NCBI GenBank assembly: GCA_026987195.1
Contig: JALSNC010000054.1
Coordinates: 1 to 58,555, forward strand
DNA length: 58,555 nucleotides
Direction: 5' to 3'
Origin: Desulfobulbaceae bacterium
Lineage (GTDB): Bacteria; Desulfobacterota; Desulfobulbia; Desulfobulbales; Desulfobulbaceae
How positions within the stretch are numbered: position 1 is the stretch's first letter; every line of letters begins with the position of its first letter. The notes under the pieces are model-generated. The model ran no database searches. It was given only the letters and a program-made list of their open reading frames with translations, and was not told the DNA's origin. The position numbers and the translations under genes were made by a program. This document shows positions 14,700 to 23,588 of this stretch, piece by piece.

Positions 14700-15767
14700 T
14701 CAGTTCCCGGCATCATCCAGGATCAGCGGCTTGAGGGCCGCGGCATCGGCAGCATACCGCTGCCGCTCCCCGGCCGACATGGGGATCAGCCCCTTGTCGG
14801 CGAGATAGCCGTCTTCGCCCCAGGCCCGATCACTGGTGAACTCGGCTACATACTCCCGCATACCCGGGATCACCCCCACATGCGCATCCTTGATATAGAA
14901 GAACAGGGGCCTGGAGACAGGATAGCTGCCACTGGCGATGTTTTCGAAGGTCGGGGCCTCGCCGTCCACCAGGGAGCCCTGGATCCGATCGCCGTTCTGG
15001 TCCAGGAAGCTGAAGCCGAAGATACCCAGGGCCCTGGGATTGGCCTCGAGCTTCTGCACGATCAGGTTGTCGTTCTCACCTGCCTCGATGTAGGCGCCAT
15101 CCTCGCGGATGGTGTGACAGATACCCTTGAAGCGTGCCTTGTCGGTCTTCTTCAATGTCTTGATCCAGGCAAAGGTGGAGCATCCCCCCTGCATGGCCAG
15201 TTCAACAAAGGCATCGCGGGTTCCCGAGGTGGGAGGTGGGCCAAGGACCTCGATCCTGGTATCGGGCAGAGCGGGATCGACCTCTTTCCAGGTCCGGTAG
15301 GGATTGGCAACGAGCTTTTCGCCGCCGTCCGGTGCAGGGACCCGGGCAGCCAGGGCGAGAAAGATGTCCCTTTTGGACAGGTTCATTCGCGGTGCCTCCT
15401 TGGAGTTGGCGAGTACGATGCCGTCATAGCCGATCTTGACCTCGGTGATTTCCCTGACCCCGTTCTTCCGGCAGGTGGCATACTCCGACTTCTTGATCCG
15501 GCGGGAGGCATTGGTGATATCGGGCGTCTCGATACCGAGTCCTGCGCAGAAAAGTTTCATTCCCCCGCCGGAGCCGGTGGACTCGATCTTGGGGGTCTTG
15601 AATCGGGTGGTCTTGCCGAACTGTTCGGCGACCGTGGTGGCAAAGGGATACACCGTCGACGAGCCGACGATGGAGATGTAGTCACGTCCCTGGCCCGCGG
15701 CAGCCGGTGAGACGGCAAGGGCCACGGCCAGCAGGACGATGGCTCTGCATGCATCTTTGCTCAACAT
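14700..15767 (-). CDS. pstS: Periplasmic phosphate-binding protein PstS
   Basis: This 355-residue solute-binding protein has a signal peptide (AIVLLAVALAVSPAAAG) that probably ends before residue 26. The mature N-terminus carries the phosphate-binding SIVGSSTVYP loop, and the SGTRDAF motif in the middle is the second phosphate contact. It feeds PstCA. The position between pstA and pstB is unusual, because pstS is normally the first gene of the operon. Confidence 0.92.
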   Translation of the reverse strand: MLSKDACRAIVLLAVALAVSPAAAGQGRDYISIVGSSTVYPFATTVAEQFGKTTRFKTPKIESTGSGGGMKLFCAGLGIETPDITNASRRIKKSEYATCRKNGVREITEVKIGYDGIVLANSKEAPRMNLSKRDIFLALAARVPAPDGGEKLVANPYRTWKEVDPALPDTRIEVLGPPPTSGTRDAFVELAMQGGCSTFAWIKTLKKTDKARFKGICHTIREDGAYIEAGENDNLIVQKLEANPRALGIFGFSFLDQNGDRIQGSLVDGEAPTFENIASGSYPVSRPLFFYIKDAHVGVIPGMREYVAEFTSDRAWGEDGYLADKGLIPMSAGERQRYAADAAALKPLILDDAGN

Positions 15768-15949
15768 GATGTTCTTCTCCTGTACGAGTCTTTGGTTCAG
15801 GACCGGTGCCGGGCGAACTGCCAGCGGCCACGGTCCCTCCTGAGTGCATCTGAACTATAGCATTTGTCTGTTAGCGTATGGTTACGATCAGGTCATGAAT
15901 CCGGTTAGCCCCGAGCCAGGCACCAGTGCCACGCCGTAACAGTTCATCT

Positions 15950-17251
15950 CTACCAGCGGCGTTCGAACTTCCTGCGCAGATAGACGGCAAGGCCGTTCAT
16001 GCAGATGAGAAATGCGAGCAGAACCATGATGGCGGCGGCCGTCCGCTCGACAAAGGCCCGTTCCGGGGCATCGGCCCAGAGATAGATCTGCACCGGCAGC
16101 ACCGTGGCCGGATCGGTGAGGCCCGTTGGCACGTCAACGATGAAGGCCACCATGCCGATCATCAGCAGTGGTGCGGTCTCCCCCAGGGCCTGGGCCATGC
16201 CGATGATGGTCCCGGTCATCATTCCCGGCATGGCCAGCGGCAGGACGTGATGGACGATGACCTGCATCTTCGAGGCGCCGATCCCCAGGGCGGCCTCGCG
16301 GATGGAGGGCGGCACCGACTTGAGGGAGGCCCGGCTGGCAATGATGATGGTGGGCAGGGTCATCAGGGTGAGCACCAGGCCGCCAACCAGGGGGGAAGAG
16401 CGCGGCAGGCCGAGAACGCCCAGGAAAAAGGCCAGACCGAGCAAACCAAAGACAATGGACGGCACGGCGGCCAGGTTGTTGATGTTGACCTCGATGAGGT
16501 CGGTCCACCTGTTGCGGGGCGCGAACTCCTCGAGGTAGACGGCAGTGGCCACCCCCACGGGAAAGGAAAGCAGGAGGGTGACCAGCATGGTGAGCAGCGA
16601 ACCGGCCACGGCCCCCCGGATACCGGCAAGTTCCGGCTCCCGGGAATCACCGGCGGTGAAAAAAGTGGTGTTGAACCGTTTTTTCAGCCGTCCGTCGGCG
16701 ATCAGGCGGTCTATCCAGCCGATCTGCCGATCGGTGAGCCGGCGCTGGCTTTCCGGCACACTGCGGGAGATGTACCCCTTGAGCAGCATGTCCACCTCGT
16801 CGTCGGCGGGCAGCCAGATCCTGCGGCTGGTGCCGATGAGACTGGTGTCCTGCATGACCATCTTCTGGAGGATGAAGGCGGCGCCGGAACTCACCAGCCG
16901 GTAGAGCTTGCGCTTCTGCCGCCGGTCCTTCACTCCGGGAAACAGCTTCTGCAGACTCTTTTTGACCAGGGCGCCGTAATTTGCCCGGGCCAGGTTGTCC
17001 ACGTCGAACTGGGCAGCGGCGAAATCGATGTCCAGCAGCACCTCGGCCTGGGTGAAAGCACTCCAGCCATTGCCGATGATGGAGACAAACAGCAGCCCCA
17101 GAAAACCGATACTGGCCAGGACGGCAGCGAGCCCCATGCGCCGGAACCAGCGCTCGCGCCGGTACCGCCTGGCCAGACCCTTCTGCACCACATCCATGGC
17201 GGTCACCTTTTCTTTTCCAGGCATGGCACCATGTTTTTTCATGGGATGCAC
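15950..17251 (-). CDS. pstA: Phosphate ABC transporter permease PstA, long form
   Basis: This 433-residue permease is about 140 residues longer than E. coli PstA. The extra part is a soluble stretch after the first membrane helix (about residues 65-215), like the DUF3333-type N-terminal extension seen in several proteobacterial PstA proteins. The C-terminal half has the transport permease core and the coupling-helix EAALGIGASKMQVIVHHVLP that contacts PstB. Several ATGs occur near the start (codons 1, 4, 10, 19); I keep the longest. A copy of repeat A lies 27 bases upstream. Confidence 0.92.
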   Translation of the reverse strand: MHPMKKHGAMPGKEKVTAMDVVQKGLARRYRRERWFRRMGLAAVLASIGFLGLLFVSIIGNGWSAFTQAEVLLDIDFAAAQFDVDNLARANYGALVKKSLQKLFPGVKDRRQKRKLYRLVSSGAAFILQKMVMQDTSLIGTSRRIWLPADDEVDMLLKGYISRSVPESQRRLTDRQIGWIDRLIADGRLKKRFNTTFFTAGDSREPELAGIRGAVAGSLLTMLVTLLLSFPVGVATAVYLEEFAPRNRWTDLIEVNINNLAAVPSIVFGLLGLAFFLGVLGLPRSSPLVGGLVLTLMTLPTIIIASRASLKSVPPSIREAALGIGASKMQVIVHHVLPLAMPGMMTGTIIGMAQALGETAPLLMIGMVAFIVDVPTGLTDPATVLPVQIYLWADAPERAFVERTAAAIMVLLAFLICMNGLAVYLRRKFERRW

Positions 17252-17278
17252 CTCCGGCAGCGCGAAGACAGGCTATTG

Positions 17279-17328
17279 GTAACAGTTCACCGCTATCGGC
17301 AACCGACTGAAAATGCCGATATTCTTAC
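17279..17328 (-). repeat. Repeat A, minus orientation
   Basis: GTAACAGTTCACCGCTATCG...GCCGATATTCTTAC. It fills the 79-base gap between pstA and pstC and ends 2 bases from the pstC stop codon. Confidence 0.88.
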
Positions 17329-17330
17329 GG

Positions 17331-18716
17331 CTATTCATACTCTTCCCGATACCGGCGCACCACATGGAGCGCCACCACGTTGAGGATCAGGGTGACCACA
17401 AACAGCAAAAGGCCCAGGGCAAAGGCGGCCAGAGTCTTGGGGCTGTCGAACTCCTGGTCCCCCACCAGGAGGGTGACGATCTGCACGGTCACCGTGGTCA
17501 CCGCCTCCAGGGGATTGGCTGTGAGCCGTGCCGACAGGCCGGCGGCCATGACCACGATCATGGTCTCGCCGATGGCCCGGGACGCGGCCAGGAGGATGCC
17601 GCCGACAATACCGGGCAGGGCGGCCGGCAGAACCACGTGAACGATGGTCTCGCTGCGGGTGGCGCCCAGGCCGTAGGAACCGTCCCGCAGGGACTGGGGC
17701 ACGGCATTGATGACATCGTCGGAGAGGGAGGAGACAAAGGGGATGATCATGATGCCCATGACCAGGCCGGCGGCAAGGGCACTCTCCGAGGAGACCTCGA
17801 GACCCGCCATGGTGCCGAGATCGCGGATGGATGGCGCCACCACCAGGGCGGCGAAAAACCCGTAGACCACCGTGGGCACCCCGGCCAGGATCTCCATGGC
17901 CGGCTTGGCCCAGGTCCTGACGCGAGACCCGGCGTACTCGGACAGGTAGATGGCGGACATCAGCCCCACCGGCACGGCAACGGCCAGGGCAATACCGGAA
18001 ATCATGAAGGTTCCGGCCAGTACCGGCACGGCACCGAAGCTGCCGGAGCTGCCCACCTGGTCGGCGCGCATGGCCATCTGCGGGCTCCACTTGAGTCCGA
18101 ACAGAAAATCGGTCACCGGGATCTGCCGGAAGAAACGGATCGACTCGAAGAGCACGGAGAGAACGATGCCGATGGTGGTGAGCACGGCCACGGTGGACGA
18201 GAGGAGCAGCGAGATTCTGGCGATGCGCTCCACCTTGTTGCGGGCCCGCAGGTCAGGACCGATCCGGAAGTAGACCAGGGAGGCGGAGAGCACGGCCGCA
18301 GCCAGCATGAGGACGGCCATGATGAGCCGGCCGGTGTTCTGCAGGACCCGGTAATGATCTGCTGCCCGCTGCAGCACAGGATCGATGTTCCTGGCAGCCA
18401 CATGGCCCGCCACCAGGTTGTGGAGATCATTGATCAGCAGGGTCTTCTGCCCGGCGCTGCGGGCCAGCATCTCCCGGGGCAGGTCATGGAGCACCATCCT
18501 GGTGATCAGGGTATCGGCGAAACAGATCCAGAGGATGTAGACCAGCAGCCCGGGAATCAGGCACCAGAGGGCCACCAGCATGCCATGGTACCAGGGGCGG
18601 GAATGGAACCGGCCGCCGCTTTTCCGGGCAGCCATGGCAAAGGCGCGGCGCTTTCCCTGCCCGAAGGCCACAGAGGCCAGAAGCAGGAGAATGAGAGGAT
18701 AAAAGAGTGATGACAT
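17331..18716 (-). CDS. pstC: Phosphate ABC transporter permease PstC, long form
   Basis: This 461-residue permease is clearly longer than the ~320-residue E. coli protein. The N-terminal third has additional hydrophobic segments and a soluble loop. The membrane permease domain follows, with LAGTFMISGIALAVAVPVGL and the coupling helix DGSYGLGATRSETIVHVVLP. It pairs with PstA, and both are long forms. It starts 11 bases downstream of the phoU stop. Confidence 0.92.
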   Translation of the reverse strand: MSSLFYPLILLLLASVAFGQGKRRAFAMAARKSGGRFHSRPWYHGMLVALWCLIPGLLVYILWICFADTLITRMVLHDLPREMLARSAGQKTLLINDLHNLVAGHVAARNIDPVLQRAADHYRVLQNTGRLIMAVLMLAAAVLSASLVYFRIGPDLRARNKVERIARISLLLSSTVAVLTTIGIVLSVLFESIRFFRQIPVTDFLFGLKWSPQMAMRADQVGSSGSFGAVPVLAGTFMISGIALAVAVPVGLMSAIYLSEYAGSRVRTWAKPAMEILAGVPTVVYGFFAALVVAPSIRDLGTMAGLEVSSESALAAGLVMGIMIIPFVSSLSDDVINAVPQSLRDGSYGLGATRSETIVHVVLPAALPGIVGGILLAASRAIGETMIVVMAAGLSARLTANPLEAVTTVTVQIVTLLVGDQEFDSPKTLAAFALGLLLFVVTLILNVVALHVVRRYREEYE

Positions 18717-18727
18717 CAGGCTCCGGT

Positions 18728-19390
18728 CTACTCGGTCTCGCCGCGCACGATTTCACCCTCGACCAGGTAGATCACCTCCTCGGCGATATTGGTGGCCCGG
18801 TCGCCGATACGCTCCAGGTGCCTGGCCAGCAGGTAAAGATTCACCAGGCAGGCCGCGTGGCCCACTTCGCTGTTCAGGGCGCGGATCACCCCCTTGTAGG
18901 CCTGGTTACGGAGCTGATCCACCACCTCGTCCTCGATGAAGATCCGGCGGGCAAGGGCCGCATCCTCGGTGACCAGGGAATCGAGCCCCATCTTGAGCAT
19001 CTGCATGACCCGGGCCGCCATGGGACTGTAGTCGATGGTGAAATCCAGATCCGAATCCTTGCTGATGGTCTGCACCCTCTTGGCGATGTTGACGGCGATG
19101 TCCGCGATCCGCTCGAGCTCGTTGTTGATCTTGATGATGGCGATGAGCAGGCGGAGATCACGGGCCACCGGCTGGTGCAGGGCCAGGATCTTCAGGCATT
19201 CCTCCTCGATCTCGATCTCCATCTCGTCGATCTCCCAGTCCGAGCCGATGATCTCGGTGAGCAGATCCGGATCGCGGGTGAGAATCACCGCACAGGCCTT
19301 CCTGACCCGGTCTTCCACCAGGCTGCCCAAGGCCATGAACCGGCTCTTGAGCCGCTCTATCTCGCGATGAAAGGTGAGCTGATAGACCAA
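18728..19390 (-). CDS. phoU: Phosphate signalling protein PhoU
   Basis: This 220-residue two-repeat helical protein couples the Pst transporter to the PhoR kinase. The metal-binding acidic motifs of the family are recognisable (DWEIDEMEIEIEEECL, RIADIAVNIAK, and ERIGDRATNIAEEVI in the second repeat). The start codon is TTG at 19390, preceded by GGAG seven bases away; no ATG is near. It is the first gene of the pst operon here, whereas it is last in E. coli. Repeats A and C lie in the gap to the divergent phoB. Confidence 0.93.
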   Translation of the reverse strand: MVYQLTFHREIERLKSRFMALGSLVEDRVRKACAVILTRDPDLLTEIIGSDWEIDEMEIEIEEECLKILALHQPVARDLRLLIAIIKINNELERIADIAVNIAKRVQTISKDSDLDFTIDYSPMAARVMQMLKMGLDSLVTEDAALARRIFIEDEVVDQLRNQAYKGVIRALNSEVGHAACLVNLYLLARHLERIGDRATNIAEEVIYLVEGEIVRGETE

Positions 19391-19431
19391 TATTTTCTCC
19401 TGCGCAGGCGCGCTGCTGCGGCTGATTATTC

Positions 19432-19482
19432 GTCAACGTATCGGTATGTTCAAGTGGTTGCCGACAGCGATGAACTATTACG
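19432..19482 (+). repeat. Repeat A, plus orientation
   Basis: GTCAACGTATCGGTATGTTC...GTTGCCGACAGCGATGAACT...TTACG. It lies in the divergent phoU-phoB gap, 42 bases from the phoU start. Confidence 0.85.
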
Positions 19483-19508
19483 AGTACTCCCTGTTCAGTG
19501 GCAGGCGA

Positions 19509-19560
19509 TTACACTATTGTGGCCGGACAAACCGATGGTAGCCATCCTGTGAGGGGTTAC
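19509..19560 (+). repeat. Repeat C, copy 2
   Basis: TTACACTATTGTGGCCGGAC, then AAACCGATGGTAGCCATCCT and GTGAGGGGTTAC. It is about 90% identical to the inverted copy at 4850-4902. Confidence 0.75.
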
Positions 19561-19636
19561 GGCAGCAGTTGTACCCGGGTTTCTTTATGCTTTGGTTAGA
19601 CTTGTGTTAGGATTTGATTAGGAGTCGGATTTTCTG

Positions 19637-20467
19637 TTGCACAGCGGCAGACAGCGTGTCATCTTCCGGCAGGATTTCCAGGAACAAGCTCCACTCCTGA
19701 TGGAATTTTTACGAGCCCGTCAAACAGGGAAACCAGACAAAAGCGCTGCCGTGGGAAAGGGAAAGGACAACATCCTGATCGTCGAGGACGATATCGACAT
19801 CCAGCAGGTGGTCAGCTACAACCTGATCAAGTCCGGTTTCAACGTGACCTGCGCCGATTCCGGGGAAGAGGCCCTGGAGATCATGGAAAGGGAGAGGATC
19901 GACCTGGTGCTGCTCGACATCATGCTGCCGGGCATGGACGGCATGGAGATCTGTACCCTGATCCGGGACCGGCATCAATCCGGCCGGCTCCCCATCATCA
20001 TGCTGACCGCCAAGGGAGAGGAGGACGACATCATCAGAGGCCTGGCCTGCGGTGCCGACGACTATGTCACCAAGCCGTTCAGCCCCAAGGTACTCATCGC
20101 GCGGATCAGGGCCCAGCTCCGCAAAAGCCAGGAGCACACCGGCCAGGAAGAACCATCCGACCAGGAGACCATCCGTCTCCACTCCATGACCATCCACCGG
20201 GGCCGGCACCAGGTCCTGGTGGACGACAGCCAGGTTCACCTGACCACCACCGAGTTCACCATCCTCGAGCTGCTGGCCTCACGGCCCGGCTGGGTCTTCA
20301 CCCGCCAGCAGATCATCGACACCATCCGCGGCTATGACTACCTGATCACCCCCCGTGCCGTCGACGTCCAGATCTTCGGCCTGCGCAAGAAACTCGGCCC
20401 CGCCGGTTCCTGCATCGAGACCGTCCGCGGCATCGGCTACCGGATGAAGGAAGAGGACCATGCGTAA
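19637..20467 (+). CDS. phoB: Phosphate-response regulator PhoB (OmpR family)
   Basis: This 276-residue regulator has a receiver domain (ILIVEDDIDIQQVVSYNLIK; phosphoacceptor Asp94 in VLLDIMLPGMDG; conserved Lys in VTKPFSPKVL) and a C-terminal winged-helix DNA-binding domain ending EDHA. It controls the adjacent pst operon in the standard model. Start choice is uncertain. TTG 19637 has GGAG upstream. ATG 19700 or GTG 19751 would remove up to 38 residues that precede the canonical start of a PhoB receiver. The stop overlaps phoR by 8 bases. Confidence 0.9.
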   Translation: MHSGRQRVIFRQDFQEQAPLLMEFLRARQTGKPDKSAAVGKGKDNILIVEDDIDIQQVVSYNLIKSGFNVTCADSGEEALEIMERERIDLVLLDIMLPGMDGMEICTLIRDRHQSGRLPIIMLTAKGEEDDIIRGLACGADDYVTKPFSPKVLIARIRAQLRKSQEHTGQEEPSDQETIRLHSMTIHRGRHQVLVDDSQVHLTTTEFTILELLASRPGWVFTRQQIIDTIRGYDYLITPRAVDVQIFGLRKKLGPAGSCIETVRGIGYRMKEEDHA

Positions 20468-22262
20468 CAGGCCGCTCTTCTGGCAGATCTTTCTGGCCGG
20501 CCTGTCGGTGCTCATCCTGGCCATTATCGCGGTCAGCTGGTACGGCACATTCATGGTCCGCCAGTTCTACTACGGCCAGATGCGTGACGACATCCACTCC
20601 CGGGCCATCCTGGTCCGACCGCAGATCAGCAGCCTCCTGCGTGCCCGCCCGGCCTCCCTGCAGGAGTTCTGCCGTCAGACCGGACGTGCGGCCAGGACAC
20701 GGATCACGGTCATTGCCCCTGACGGCACGGTGCTGGCCGATTCCAACGAGGATCCCCGTCACATGGACAACCATGGTCACCGGCCCGAGGTCCTGACCGC
20801 CATGGGAGGCAAGGTGGGATCCTCGTTCCGGGAGAGCAAGACCCTGTCGCGCAAGATGCTCTACGTCGCCATCCCCCTGGACAGCGACCATCCTGCCGCC
20901 GGCGGCATCCTGCGCCTCTCCGTGCCCGCGACCTCCATGGACCGGGTCCTGGCCACCATCCATCGCCGTATCTTCCTGGGCACCCTGTTCATCATCCTCC
21001 TGGCCGCCCTGTCGGCCTACTTCATCGCCCGCCGCATCAGCCGACCGCTGGAGGAGATGCGGGCCGCGGCCGAACAGCTCGCCTCGGGCAGAAGTGACCA
21101 GCCGGTACCGGTCCGCGATACCCATGTCTCGCGGGAGGTGGCCGACCTGGCCCGCAGCCTCAACAACATGGCCGACCAGGTGAGCCGACGCATCAAGATC
21201 ATCATCCAGCAGAAAAACGAACTCGAGGCCGTCTTCAGCAGTATGGCCGAAGGAATCCTGGCCGTCGATCTGGGCCACAGGGTCATCCGCATCAACCGGG
21301 CGGCATCGGAGATCTTCCAGGTCGATCCCCAGGCGGCCAAGGAAAGGCCCATGGAGGGTGTGCTCCGCAACCGGGGCCTGCAGGAGTTCATCATCAGATC
21401 GCTCAGGGAGACCGATGCGATCAGAAAGGAGATCGTTCTCGATGCCGCAGACGGCGAGACCCTGCTCTCCCTGCACGCGGTGCCCCTGTTCGACGGCGAA
21501 GGCAAACGGATGGGCAGCCTGGTGGCGATGAAGAATATCACCCGGATCCATCAGCTGGAGAACATCCGCAGGGACTTTGTCGCCAATGTGTCTCATGAAC
21601 TCAAGACGCCGATCACCGCCATCCGCGGCTGTGTCGAGACCCTGCTCGACAGCGCCGGCGACGATCCGGACGCCAGCCGCAGGTTCATGGAGATCATCTC
21701 CCGGCAGGCAGGCAGGCTCGACGCCATTGTCGATGACCTGCTCACCCTCTCCCGCATCGAGGACAGGACAGCGAAAAGCGCGATCCGTACCGCGCCGGAG
21801 AACATACTCACCCTGCTCGAGGCCTGCCGCCAGACCTGCCTGCTCGCGGCCGAGCAGAAGGACATCACCATCGACATTGCCTGCGACCCGGACCTGCAGG
21901 GCGACTGCAACCGCGCCATGATGGAACAGGCGGTCATCAACCTGCTGACCAACGGTGTCACCTACAGCCCCGAACATTCCCGGATCTTCCTGCAGGCAGA
22001 GCAGGTCAGGGACGACGACGGCCGGCAACAGGTGAGGATCTCTGTCACGGACCAGGGCCCGGGAATCGGCAGGGAGCACCAGGAACGGATCTTTGAACGA
22101 TTCTACCGCTGCGACCGGGCCCGCAGCCGCGAGGCCGGCGGCACAGGTCTCGGCCTGGCCATTGTCAAGCACATCGCCCAGGCCCACAACGGCACCGTTG
22201 CCCTGCACAGCGAGCCCGGTCGCGGGTCGACCTTCTTCATTACCTTTCCCGCCTCCTCCTGA
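20460..22262 (+). CDS. phoR: Phosphate sensor histidine kinase PhoR
   Basis: This 600-residue membrane kinase has TM1 near residues 8-30, a periplasmic sensor of ~140 residues, TM2 near 175-195 (IFLGTLFIILLAALSAYFIA), a HAMP linker, and a PAS domain (about 255-360). The HisKA box FVANVSHELKTPITAIRG has its His near 379. The HATPase_c domain has VINLLTNGVTY, DQGPGIG and GTGLGLAIVKHI. The periplasmic domain is larger than that of E. coli PhoR and resembles the Gram-positive/deltaproteobacterial PhoR layout. It is translationally coupled to phoB. Confidence 0.93.
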   Translation: MRNRPLFWQIFLAGLSVLILAIIAVSWYGTFMVRQFYYGQMRDDIHSRAILVRPQISSLLRARPASLQEFCRQTGRAARTRITVIAPDGTVLADSNEDPRHMDNHGHRPEVLTAMGGKVGSSFRESKTLSRKMLYVAIPLDSDHPAAGGILRLSVPATSMDRVLATIHRRIFLGTLFIILLAALSAYFIARRISRPLEEMRAAAEQLASGRSDQPVPVRDTHVSREVADLARSLNNMADQVSRRIKIIIQQKNELEAVFSSMAEGILAVDLGHRVIRINRAASEIFQVDPQAAKERPMEGVLRNRGLQEFIIRSLRETDAIRKEIVLDAADGETLLSLHAVPLFDGEGKRMGSLVAMKNITRIHQLENIRRDFVANVSHELKTPITAIRGCVETLLDSAGDDPDASRRFMEIISRQAGRLDAIVDDLLTLSRIEDRTAKSAIRTAPENILTLLEACRQTCLLAAEQKDITIDIACDPDLQGDCNRAMMEQAVINLLTNGVTYSPEHSRIFLQAEQVRDDDGRQQVRISVTDQGPGIGREHQERIFERFYRCDRARSREAGGTGLGLAIVKHIAQAHNGTVALHSEPGRGSTFFITFPASS

Positions 22263-22277
22263 CACCCGACCGGTCGT

Positions 22278-22327
22278 GTACCAGTTCACCGCTATCGGCA
22301 ACCGCCTGAAAATGCCGATACTTTGAC
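22278..22327 (-). repeat. Repeat A, minus orientation
   Basis: GTACCAGTTCACCGCTATCG...AATGCCGATACTTTGAC. It lies between the convergent phoR and mocA genes and overlaps the end of mocA, encoding its last ~11 residues and TAG stop. Confidence 0.88.
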
Positions 22328-22933
22328 CCGGTCGCCGCAGGCGTCCAGCAGGCGCCTGTACTGTTCCGGAGTATCGGCATCAAGAAGAACGCCCCCATCG
22401 TTCACCTCGACCAGCTTCAGGCGGGCGGCCGGGTCCCGCAGGTACCCTCTCGGGCCGGTATCGCCCCGCAGGGCATGGATACGGTCAAACCAGGCGGCAG
22501 GGATAATCACCGGATTGCCCCGCTGCCCCTGGAAGGAAGGTGCCACCCAGCGCTGCGGCTCGGCCCGGAAGGCGGCCAGCAGCGTTTCGATGGTAGCACT
22601 TTGCACCAGGGGCTGGTCACCCAGAAGAAACATGGCGCCACAACAGGGGGCGGCAAGGGCGCACAGCCCGGCCTGCAGCGAGGTGGCATACCCTTCGGCC
22701 GCCTCCAGGTTGATGACCGGCCGGACCCGGCCACAGGCGATGTGCAACCGGATGGCCGCCGCATCCGGACCCAGGACAAGAAGGAGTGGTGCAAGGGAGG
22801 TGGCGGCAGCCGCATCCACCACATGCTGAAGAACCGGCCGGCCGGCCAGGGGCAGCAGGAGTTTGTTGTCGCCGCCCATGCGACGGCTGCGGCCGGCGGC
22901 AAGGATGATCCCGGCTACGTCGGTGCTTGCCAT
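22292..22933 (-). CDS. mocA: Molybdenum cofactor cytidylyltransferase (MocA/YgfJ-like)
   Basis: This 213-residue nucleotidyltransferase has the N-terminal signature ILAAGRSRRMGGDNKLLLP (residues 9-27) and the LLGDQPLV metal-site motif near residue 102. MocA transfers CMP to molybdopterin, giving the cytosine dinucleotide cofactor used by xanthine-dehydrogenase-family enzymes. YgfJ is the version linked to selenium-dependent molybdenum hydroxylases. It is the last gene of the minus-strand ridA-ygeX-regulator-mocA operon and serves the hydroxylases encoded on the other strand. The C-terminal KVSAFSGGCR lies within repeat A and is unlikely to be ancestral. Confidence 0.88.
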   Translation of the reverse strand: MASTDVAGIILAAGRSRRMGGDNKLLLPLAGRPVLQHVVDAAAATSLAPLLLVLGPDAAAIRLHIACGRVRPVINLEAAEGYATSLQAGLCALAAPCCGAMFLLGDQPLVQSATIETLLAAFRAEPQRWVAPSFQGQRGNPVIIPAAWFDRIHALRGDTGPRGYLRDPAARLKLVEVNDGGVLLDADTPEQYRRLLDACGDRVKVSAFSGGCR

Positions 22934-22940
22934 GGCGGTC

Positions 22941-23585
22941 TCAGGAGACCTTTTTCAGGTAGTTGTAGACTGTGCACTTGGTCACATCCATGAGGGTGGC
23001 CACCTGTTCCACCGCACCCTTGAACTCGAACACGCCCTGGCGCTTCATGATCCCGATGAAGCGGGTCTTTTCCTCGATGGACATGGCCGGCGGCTGTTTG
23101 CCGATCTCTTCCACGGCCTGGACAAAGAGCGTCCGGATGGTGTCTGCCGCCGACTGGGCGAAATTCTCCTTGCTGGGATACTTGCCGGTCTCCAGATCAT
23201 GGATGAAGGGGAGCAGGGCCTGGATGGCATTGAAATACTGGGTGGTGTCCAGGTTGATGCAGAAGGCGGCCACCGGTTTCCCCCTGCTGTCGCGGATAAT
23301 GGTGGTGGAGGACTTCAGGCAGCGGCCATCCGCGGTCACGGTCTTGTAATTGTGCCGATGATCGCCCTGCTCCGTCCCCTGCTGGAGCAGCTTGACCAGC
23401 AGGTCGGTGGCCGGTGCCCCCACGTGCCTGCCGGTGACATTGCCACGCATGTACACCAGGGATTTCTGCAGGTCGGCCAGGTCATGGATCACCACCTCGC
23501 AATGAGGGCCGAACAGGGCATGGACACCATCGGCGATCTTCCCGAGGTTTTCGAATATCTGTTCTCTCTCTGTCTGCCGGGACAT
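22941..23585 (-). CDS. YheO-type (PAS + HTH) transcriptional regulator
   Basis: This 214-residue protein has an N-terminal YheO-like PAS domain (about residues 10-130; LFGPHCEVVIHDL at the start, GKPVAAFCINLD near the end) and a C-terminal DauR-type helix-turn-helix (AVEQVATLMDVTKCTVYNYL). Such regulators sense small metabolites and control amino-acid or D-amino-acid catabolism. It is encoded between ygeX and mocA with 3- and 7-base gaps, so it is probably the local controller of the purine-degradation island. I propose that it binds the AT-rich palindromes in the divergent promoter region at 25284-25478. The ligand is unknown. Confidence 0.83.
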   Translation of the reverse strand: MSRQTEREQIFENLGKIADGVHALFGPHCEVVIHDLADLQKSLVYMRGNVTGRHVGAPATDLLVKLLQQGTEQGDHRHNYKTVTADGRCLKSSTTIIRDSRGKPVAAFCINLDTTQYFNAIQALLPFIHDLETGKYPSKENFAQSAADTIRTLFVQAVEEIGKQPPAMSIEEKTRFIGIMKRQGVFEFKGAVEQVATLMDVTKCTVYNYLKKVS

Positions 23586-23588
23586 GGA

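Noticed and set aside
15934..15947. A possible repeat A fragment (CGTAACAGTTCATC) before the pstA stop.
   Set aside because: Only 11-12 bases match the tail of the repeat and the core is absent, so chance cannot be excluded.
19561..19636. Pho box upstream of phoB.
   Set aside because: No convincing pair of CTGTCAT-like direct repeats with 4-bp spacing was found by eye on either strand.
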